From positions 70,722-94,634 of the forward strand of contig NW_014577891.1 of NCBI RefSeq assembly GCF_000485595.1: a DNA stretch of 23,913 bases, read 5' to 3'. Below are positions 18,287 through 23,913 of this stretch, piece after piece (positions within the stretch are counted from its first letter, which is position 1; each line of letters opens with the position of its first letter). The position numbers were made by a program, and so were the translations under genes. The notes under the pieces are model-generated. The model saw only the letters and a list, made by a program, of their open reading frames with translations, searched no databases and was not told where the DNA came from. Origin of the DNA: Priapulus caudatus. Its lineage: Eukaryota > Priapulida > Priapulimorpha > Priapulimorphida > Priapulidae.

Positions 18287-18707
18287 TGCACCCAGTCCGT
18301 TTCTCCTCAGAACATCCAGGCTATTAGTAGTGGGGTGATCGCATCAGTCCCTGCCATATCGACAGTTATGGTGGCACCAAGCATGGTTGGAAACCATGAT
18401 GTAACAGTGGAATGCAACTCTACTCAGAAGATTGACATCAAACAAGGTTGGAAGGATAAGATTGTGGTTTGACTATTAACAGATTTTGAACAGAAATTAT
18501 GACTGAAGATTTGTCGAGGAAATTGGCTTGTAAGGTTACGTATTTGAAACTGCCAGGGATCTGTTTGAAATGTTCGAGTTAATGTATCTACATCGGACGG
18601 ATCGTTGCAACCGACCGTGTTGTATTATTACGGTGTCTTGAATTGAATGTCTTAAGTAATTAGTTGTCTTAATGTCGTGGAAGACATTATTTTTGTTGAG
18701 GGGAGTA
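18287..18707 (+). other. 3' region of the outer element with polypurine tract
   Basis: The first 130 bases still match the copy ending at 22080 and belong to the pol linker after RNase H. From 18419 the two copies differ. The rest is non-coding. TTGAGGGGAGTA at 18696-18707, directly before the LTR, is the polypurine tract. No zinc-binding or DDE motif of an integrase is found, so the integrase gene was deleted, probably between 18418 and about 18680. Confidence 0.75.
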
Positions 18708-18990
18708 TGTAGCGGTTAGTATATTGTTATGTAGTTGTACCGTTTATAGTTTCATTTCACGATAGATGGCGCTGGCGTGCGTGTTGTTACGAGAGAAAGT
18801 GACGCGAGGGCGGAGAAAGGAGAGATGCTTTTGTGAATTGACGGATGTTTTTTTGGGAAATAACAAGTTGTAATTACATCTAGAGTTTTGTGTTTTACTG
18901 TTTTACGTGAGCGTTCGACAACAACAAGTCAGGGGCCTGAACCCCGAGGACTGGTATTTTTACTGATAACACACTTAACTGCTGGTAACA
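18708..18990 (+). repeat. 3' LTR of the outer gypsy element
   Basis: 283-bp partner of 3524-3810 with TGTAGCGG and GGTAACA ends. It is followed by TATA, the second copy of the target duplication. Confidence 0.95.
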
Positions 18991-18994
18991 TATA

Positions 18995-18997
18995 CAC

Positions 18998-19062
<65 letters not shown>
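18995..19062. repeat. (CA)n microsatellite
   Basis: About 34 CA units with one CG variant near the start, directly next to the outer element's target duplication. Frames of Thr/His or Cys/Val read from it are repeat translations. Confidence 0.95.
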
Positions 19063-19065
<3 letters not shown>

Positions 19066-19079
19066 ATGGTGATCCAAAA

Positions 19080-19500
19080 TTATTTAGAAGTAAAGTCACA
19101 CACGAACACCCATGCAGATAAAAACAAAGTCAAATTATAGAATAAGATATGTAAGATATAAGAGTTTATTTTATCACTTTTAATATCAGCAGATAATGTA
19201 TGGCTTCTAACGTAGATAACGTAAGATAGTAATTGTATTAATGGAATTCCAAAGTTTTGCTCCTGCAGATTTGATGGATTTAAAACCAATAGCTGTAGAT
19301 ACTCTAAGAATAAAGAAAAATTGGTTAGTTGCTTCTCTAGTCTGATAATGATGTGTATCAGAAATTCTCGTGAAGTAGTTGCAGAACAATTCAGGGAGAG
19401 TCCCTGTATTGTATTTATACATAAATTTACCTAACTCTAAATTATAAATGTCGATTAGTTTAAATAAATGCAATTCGTGGAAATAAGGGTTTGCGAGTGA
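19080..19500 (-). pseudogene. 3' end of a non-LTR retrotransposon (LINE) ORF2
   Basis: The minus-strand frame from about 19500 to 19207 reads FKLIDIYNLELGKFMYKY, then NYFTRISDTHHYQTR and GAKLWNSI. The pattern of a short linker, H-x-Y-x-T-R, then a G-x-x-x-W-N-S-I block is what I know from the end of CR1/Jockey-type LINE reverse transcriptase ORFs. The frame stops at 19207 and the likely continuation is in another frame (to 19080), so this is a 5'-truncated, frameshifted fragment. The (CA)n tract at 18995-19062 lies at its 3' side. The clade is not certain. Confidence 0.65.
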
Positions 19501-20240
19501 GGGTTAGGGTTAAACTCTCTCTAACTCTCGAGTGAGCAAATTTTATAATTTTGACAATTTTATTTTTGAACTGTTTGTAGAGGTTTAAGTGTAGTTTTGT
19601 TGGCTGTACCCCATGTTAACACTGCGTATGTTAGATAGAGATAAACCAGAGAATAATATATAGTAGTAAGCAGATCTTGTGGAATTTAGTGTCTAATAAG
19701 TTTAGATATAATACCTGTTGATCTTGCAATTTTTGTCGAAATGTAAGTAATACTAGCAATTACCCGTCCTCCAGACGGGTTTGAGTGGGTTCTGATTTGA
19801 GGATGGCAGTTTAACTATTTATCTCTCACTTTTATTTGAGGATGTATTTACAGTAAACTAAAAATACTGATATTTAGACTCGAGTCATATATCAATATTT
19901 GTTTAAAAAGGTTGTATCTAAATGTAACCAGACCAGAGAACACCAATTACATATATAGGGGATGTAGTTATTTTGTACCATAAAGCGGCTAGCACCTACA
20001 ACAAAAATAAACGGAGTTGTAGAATTGACATACATCATACATTTGTACTAAGGTACAGGGCACTATGGCTGATAGGGTCTATTAGTCAGGAGGCTTATGC
20101 ACATTTATCTGCAAATTATGAAAGACATTTTTGGGTATCAAATCTGGGTTCATATGTTCCTCAACTAAGAATTTTTTTGAGGAGCCCAAAAATTTGACCC
20201 CGGGAAACACCCCCCCCCCTATGGGCCCGGTAAGGGACCC
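19501..20240. other. AT-rich unassigned DNA with a short hairpin
   Basis: No gene is supported. ACCCGTC (19762-19768) and GACGGGT (19774-19780) form a 7-bp stem with a 5-base loop, preceded by ACTAGCAATT. ACTAGC followed by an ACCCG/CGGGT hairpin resembles the ends of some dispersed invertebrate elements, but I could not find the other end. Confidence 0.4.
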
Positions 20241-20244
20241 GAAA

Positions 20245-20520
20245 CTGTTATTTGCCATATCTTTGCCCTTCTTTGGTCGATTTGAACAAAGTTAGAGTCG
20301 ATTTAGGGGTTTTAAACATCAAGGAATCGATTGGGCATAGTTTGGAACCTGAATTCGTCATAGGTCACGAGATATCGTTCCTTCGGGTTCACCTCGCGAG
20401 CCCGAAAATGGGTTTTCACATATCTCAGCTATCTTCTCAAAAAGTTAGAGTCAATTTTAGGGTTTTGAGGTCAAAGGATTTATTAGATGCACATGATACA
20501 CTTTCAGACTCCTGGAATTT
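20245..20520. repeat. Diverged tandem duplication, period about 153 bp
   Basis: AAAGTTAGAGTC, an ATTT-rich link, GGGGTTTT or AGGGTTTT, and then a CAAGGAAT or CAAAGGAT word recur at 20288 and 20441, with CATATCT upstream of both. Divergence is high. A 94-codon plus-strand frame across it has no recognisable motif and is probably incidental. Confidence 0.6.
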
Positions 20521-20654
20521 CGGTTTCATTTGGTAGTAGTACACGTAGTCAAAATCTGACAGACTGACAGTCCGCAATCGTCCTCGGTCACTTGTTACAT
20601 ACACAGCCCACACTGACTGCATATCATCCTGTACATGCATGCTTCAATTAGTGA

Positions 20655-21310
20655 TTTGTGCACTTCCTGGTGCAAGTGCAGAAAGAAAGGCACATGACAT
20701 TGTTATTAGCGCATTTGCATGACTGGCACTTGAGTCACGATCTCGAGGTTTGGTCTTGCTGCGTCCGTGGTCCATTGAATGTGAAGTTGGTTCTGATAGA
20801 GTTTCCATCCACACATCTCAAGAGGAGGGCTGGGGATCTGAGTGAGGGTGTTACCTCACACCCATTCTGCTTGATAGGCGCTGCGACGTACCGCCAGTCT
20901 GAAGGAATCCAATAAAGGTGGGAGGTCCCTTAACTCATCAGAACCTGAGGCCTGGAACATTGAGAACCGCAGTTCACAATCTCTTTGAGATATTGAGATT
21001 TTGGTACACAGCCCTCTTTGAGTATACATAGCACACAAAATCCACAAGTATCTTTTCTGTGCTAAGGATCACTTGTTCTGCTGAGTTGTTTAACTGCCTC
21101 TTTCAGTTCATCCATCATCGAGCACTTATTCCATTGAGAAAACCACATCTTCTTGGTCAGCTTGTAGAAAGAGCAGTTAGAATTGGCGCCAGTGAAGCAG
21201 TGGAAGAATGGCAAGGCTAAGCAGACGTTCTCCCCTAGTGACTCATAACAAACATGCATTGACATAAATGTTCTTCCTGTTCTTTCCAGAGTTAAAATCA
21301 ACATGAAGCT
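20655..21310 (-). pseudogene. Degenerate fragment of an uncharacterised Cys-rich invertebrate protein family
   Basis: On the minus strand three blocks follow one another in changing frames. Block one (about 21310-21062) contains LGENVCLALPFFHCFTGANS and then a Lys/Trp-rich piece. Block two (21047-20856) contains RDLPPLLDSFRLAVRRSAYQAEW. Block three (20734-20660) is CQSCKCANNNVMCLSFCTCT, a CXC-type Cys cluster. I recall this order (an ALPxFHAFTGCD-like block, an RxxYQA block and a terminal Cys cluster) from large uncharacterised proteins that are numerous in marine invertebrate genomes and probably mobile-element related. Stops between the blocks and two frame changes show that it is broken. 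No function is known to me. Confidence 0.55.
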
Positions 21311-21330
21311 CAAAGTCAAGGTCGATCTTG

Positions 21331-22080
21331 AGNCCCCGCAATTTCCATCAGCGACAGGGAGTAGATAATGGAAAGGTGGCCAGATTAGTCGGCAGAAAGC
21401 GTAAGCCGTCCAAGCCCAAGACAGGTCAGCTCCCATCAAACGCAGCCATCAGTTGGCAGCCACACCACCGGGAGGTAGTGAGTAATTGCATTGACGAGTT
21501 AACCTCTGCACCTGTCATGGCCTACCCAGACTTCGAATTGCCATTCATCCTACACACAGATGCATCTGGTGAAGGACTCGGAGCGGTACTCTACCAACAA
21601 CAGGGCGAGTCGCTGCGGGTGATTGGGTATGCCTCGAGGAGTCTGTCCCCAGCAGAGAAGAATTACCATCTACACTCGGGAAAACTGGAGTTCCTTGCGC
21701 TGAAGTGGGCCGTGACTGAACATTTTAGAAACTACCTGCTGCATGCAAAGTCCTTCACAGTGTTCACTGACAACAGCCCCTTGACGTATATACTGAGTAC
21801 CGCTAAGCTTAATGCCACGGGTTGCCGCTGGGTTGCAGAGTTGGCAGAGTTCTACCCATTTGAGATCAAGTACCGCCCTGGAAAGGAAAACATAGATGCA
21901 GATGTGCTGTCCCGTGTGCCTGTGGACATGGCTGATTACATGACCGGATGCACCCAGTCAGTCTCTCCTCAGAACATCCAGGCTATTAGTAGTGGGGTGA
22001 TCGCATCAGTCCCTGCTATATCGACAGTTATGGTGGCACCAAGCATGGTCGGAAACCATGATGTAACAGTGGAGTGCAAC
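21331..22080 (+). mobile_element. pol: LTR-less fragment of the outer gypsy family, internally deleted pol
   Basis: Starts with the N-terminal protease region (PRNFHQRQG...GKVARLVGRK) and jumps directly into the segment before RNase H, ending in the linker after RNase H. The join lies at a shared AGAAAG (about 21396-21403), so roughly 1.5 kb of protease and RT is missing, with the frame kept. The RNase H part (about 21500-21920) is intact in sequence and differs from 17741-18286 at few positions, including Asp to Gly in DASGEG. No LTR or target duplication is seen at either edge. The frame runs on into flanking DNA to 22194. An ambiguous N lies at 21333. Template switching during reverse transcription is the likely origin of the internal join. 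Confidence 0.85.
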
Positions 22081-22634
22081 AATTCTATGTGTAACTGTGT
22101 TATTTTCATCTTAATCTCAAGTTATGAGAGGGTTTGGGCTCTCGTAACACTTAGTACATACATACGTACGTACTCGTACTATAGTATAGAGTAGCCCTTC
22201 GCTCTGTCACAGGAGTAAAGATAGATACAATCCTACCTAGATCACCTACGTACAGAATCAGATCGCCCGGCGTATAGCAACACCCGTGATCCAAAGGCGT
22301 TTTTGATCACCATCTTGGATTCAAAATGGCCACCATAAAAATTACAAACTTAGCAATATTTCTGTTCACGGAAGATATAGAGACGTGAAAATTTGCAGAC
22401 TGGCGCAGGTTAATAAGCTCTTTCATATTAAAACAAGACACACAAGTTCCAATTATAATTACAGCGGCCATATTGAATTCAACATGGCCGCCATCACATT
22501 TTACTCTGTACTTCAAAATGATCAATGACATAGTATAACAGATACAAGCAAACATGGTGAAAATGTTGAATTACCGGTTTTCTCAGTATATAACAAACAC
22601 AATGCCAAACTGGCAATCCCCAGTGTGAGAGAGA
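22081..22634. other. Unassigned DNA
   Basis: Non-coding. It holds ATGGCCACCA (22325-22334) and a later GGCGGCCAT on the opposite strand (about 22485-22495), which may be ends of an old inverted-repeat element. Nothing firmer can be said. Confidence 0.4.
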
Positions 22635-22794
22635 GATAATTCAAGACAACAAGTTGTAGTATACAGTACACAAGAACATGCATGGCAAGCTAAATAATAC
22701 TATTGTCTCGATGAAATGTCTCGATAATTCAAGACAACAAGTTGTAGTATACAGTACACAAGAACATGCATGGCAAGCTAAATAATACTATTGT
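22635..22794. repeat. Perfect 72-bp direct repeat separated by 16 bp
   Basis: GATAATTCAAGACAACAAG through AATACTATTGT occurs at 22635-22706 and again at 22723-22794 with no difference that I can see. Period 88 bp. The identity indicates a recent duplication. Each copy contains the near-palindrome GTATACAGTACAC. Confidence 0.92.
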
Positions 22795-22930
22795 TCAAGT
22801 TAAACAAATGTTTTGAGACTGCATTGTCCACAAGTTGTCGCAGATTGTCACTCAGTGCGGTAACATGTACCTGCACAAACACAAATACTGTACTTGTATG
22901 TACAGTATAGTATCTGTTATGTGCGTGCGT

Positions 22931-23278
22931 CTGACAAAAGAGGTGCAGGCCAAACATAACAAAAGCGCGAAAGTATCCTCGATAAGTCAGGAGAATTTCG
23001 AAGGCTGGAAGAGGGAAGTGAAGGAGATGCTCAGAAAGGAGCTGAGTGAGATGAGACAGGAGGTGGAGAGTTGGAAGCCCCAGAGTCAGCAGAGACAAGG
23101 TCCAAGGTCAGAAGTAAGAAAAATGACGTTTGGCTGCCAGGGTTGCAGGGAGAAGCAGCAGAGGTGTAATCACTGTTTCAAGTGTGGCGGTACTGGCCAC
23201 GTTGCTAAGGAATGCAGCTACCAGACGGGAAACGGACGGCCATCTGCTCTGGCGGGAGCAGGACAGGTGGACCCCTAG
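22931..23278 (+). pseudogene. gag: gag C-terminal part of a further gypsy-family copy
   Basis: Matches 15588-15905 of the outer element from CTGACAAAAGAGG onward, beginning abruptly inside gag after unrelated sequence (GTGCGTGCG). It carries the Lys/Glu-rich segment and the zinc knuckle CFKCGGTGHVAKEC. Unlike the outer copy it has the original gag end, with TAG at 23276-23278. An ORF start given by an ATG at 22835 lies in flanking DNA and is not the gene's start. Confidence 0.85.
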
Positions 23279-23913
23279 TAAGACCCCGCAATTTCCATCG
23301 GCGACAGGGAGTAGGTAATGGAAAGGTGGCCAGATTAGTCGGAAGAAAGTGTGTCGTTAACCTATACCTGGAAGGCAAGGAGTACCCAGTCTTGTGGGAC
23401 ACCGGAGCAGCCGTATCTATGATACACACCGAAATGCTAGAGAGGGAGTTCCCTAACCTACCTGTCCGGAGTATCGAGGAGGTGCTGGACACGCCACTGG
23501 AATTAACGTCTGCCTCTAGCCACAAGATACCATTTAAAGGGGTAGTAAACATCAAAGTCAAAGCATCGTTTGATGGCGACCATTCGTGCGTGGTAGAGGT
23601 GCCATTCCTAGTTGCCACCGGACCCCTGCCAGAACCCATTGTGGGTTTCAACGTCATGGAGGCTCTGATTGAGGGAGAGTCAGCCATTGTGGGTGACAAG
23701 GGGAGAATTTTCGGAGGCCTTCCTCGGGGTGTGGTGAATCAAGTTGTGAATACAGCTGAGCAGTGGGACCCGCCCATCGACCTGGCGCACCTAGACGAGG
23801 AGCAGCAGGGTATTGCTAGGCAGATGTTAAGGGAAGAGAGTGGTGCCTTCATGCGGGACGAGGAGGACTACGGACTCTGTCCGGGGCTCAGTCTGAAGAT
23901 TAACGTGAAGGAC
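23279..23913 (+). CDS. pol: Protease and start of RT of a further gypsy-family copy, partial
   Basis: The frame is -1 relative to gag and already open across the gag stop. It passes PRNFHRRQG, then the aspartic protease active site VLWDTGAAVSMI (DTGA at 23398-23409), the segments also seen at 15906-16244, and the uninterrupted site of the MITE (single CAGCAGGG), and enters the region before RT, where the window ends. It supplies the reference for the 222-bp deletion and the MITE insertion in the outer element. I see no stop or shift in it. The MITE-free site shows that the insertion postdates the split of the two copies. Confidence 0.88.

Larger units (their letters stand above)
3524..18990 (+). 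mobile_element. Outer Ty3/gypsy LTR retrotransposon, defective, with two nested insertions
   Basis: Plus-strand element bounded by a 287-bp 5' LTR and a 283-bp 3' LTR that begin TGTAGCGG and end GGTAACA. The four bases TATA flank both ends (3520-3523 and 18991-18994), consistent with a 4-bp target duplication, although the site is low-complexity. The order is LTR, tRNA-Lys-type primer site, gag, protease remnant, RT, RNase H, polypurine tract, LTR, which is gypsy/Metaviridae order. No integrase is found after RNase H: only about 0.4 kb separates the pol stop (18286) from the 3' LTR. Subtracting the gypsy guest (3983-15025) and the MITE (16245-16801) leaves roughly 3.9 kb. The element can therefore not move on its own. 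Confidence 0.95.

Noticed and set aside
19495..19515. Telomere-like GGTTAGGGTTA
   Set aside because: Only about two units; no array.
21396..21403. Splicing as the cause of the protease-to-RNase H join
   Set aside because: No GT donor stands at the break in the related copy; shared AGAAAG fits template switching better.
23205..23699. 164-codon minus-strand frame, also seen at 15861-16133
   Set aside because: Antisense shadow of the protease coding sequence.

Overview
This is a repeat-dominated window from an animal nuclear genome, most likely a marine invertebrate. The reasons are two Ty3/gypsy-class LTR retrotransposons, one env-bearing, together with a hAT-type MITE, a LINE 3' end, long CA/CG-rich satellites, a degenerate copy of a Cys-rich protein family I associate with invertebrate genomes, and one plausible spliced host exon. 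No prokaryotic gene organisation, tRNA, rRNA or CRISPR is visible. I cannot name the species or phylum from sequence alone.

Layout: 1-600 is an almost purely alternating purine-pyrimidine satellite with a 38-bp higher-order period. 634-763 is a 57-bp tandem repeat built of two perfect palindromes. 764-3523 is non-coding DNA with a foldback/(GTCC)n repeat, two diverged copies of a ~250-bp repeat, a C-rich tract, and a 68-bp candidate exon (3262-3329) with good acceptor and donor sites. 3524-18990 is a nest of three mobile elements. The outer plus-strand gypsy element has LTRs at 3524-3810 and 18708-18990, a tRNA-Lys(1,2)-type primer binding site and a TATA target duplication. It is interrupted in gag by a minus-strand, env-containing gypsy element (3983-15025; LTRs of 846 and 848 bp). 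It is interrupted again in pol by a 557-bp hAT-like MITE (16245-16801) with an 8-bp target duplication. Without the guests the outer element is only about 3.9 kb; its protease active site and its integrase are gone.

The inner element, read on the minus strand, has a leader full of tandem repeats, then gag, protease-RT, RNase H, integrase, an uninterrupted env (7957-6161) with signal peptide, furin-type site, fusion-peptide motif and transmembrane segment, and then an additional small reading frame with Arg-rich, Pro/Ala-rich and acidic parts (5789-5188). Gag and pol are broken by frameshifts and stops, and the third catalytic residue of the integrase is replaced by Lys; env is not broken.

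18991-23913 holds a (CA)n tract, a minus-strand LINE 3' fragment, unassigned DNA with small tandem repeats, a minus-strand pseudogene, and two LTR-less fragments of the outer gypsy family (21331-22080 and 22931 to the window end). The last fragment keeps the protease active site that the outer element has lost. A single ambiguous base (N, 21333) sits at the junction where the first of these fragments begins.

The points most worth attention are the open env and post-env frame in an otherwise decayed element, the paradox that the nested element has more diverged LTRs than its host element, and the possible host exon beside the nest.
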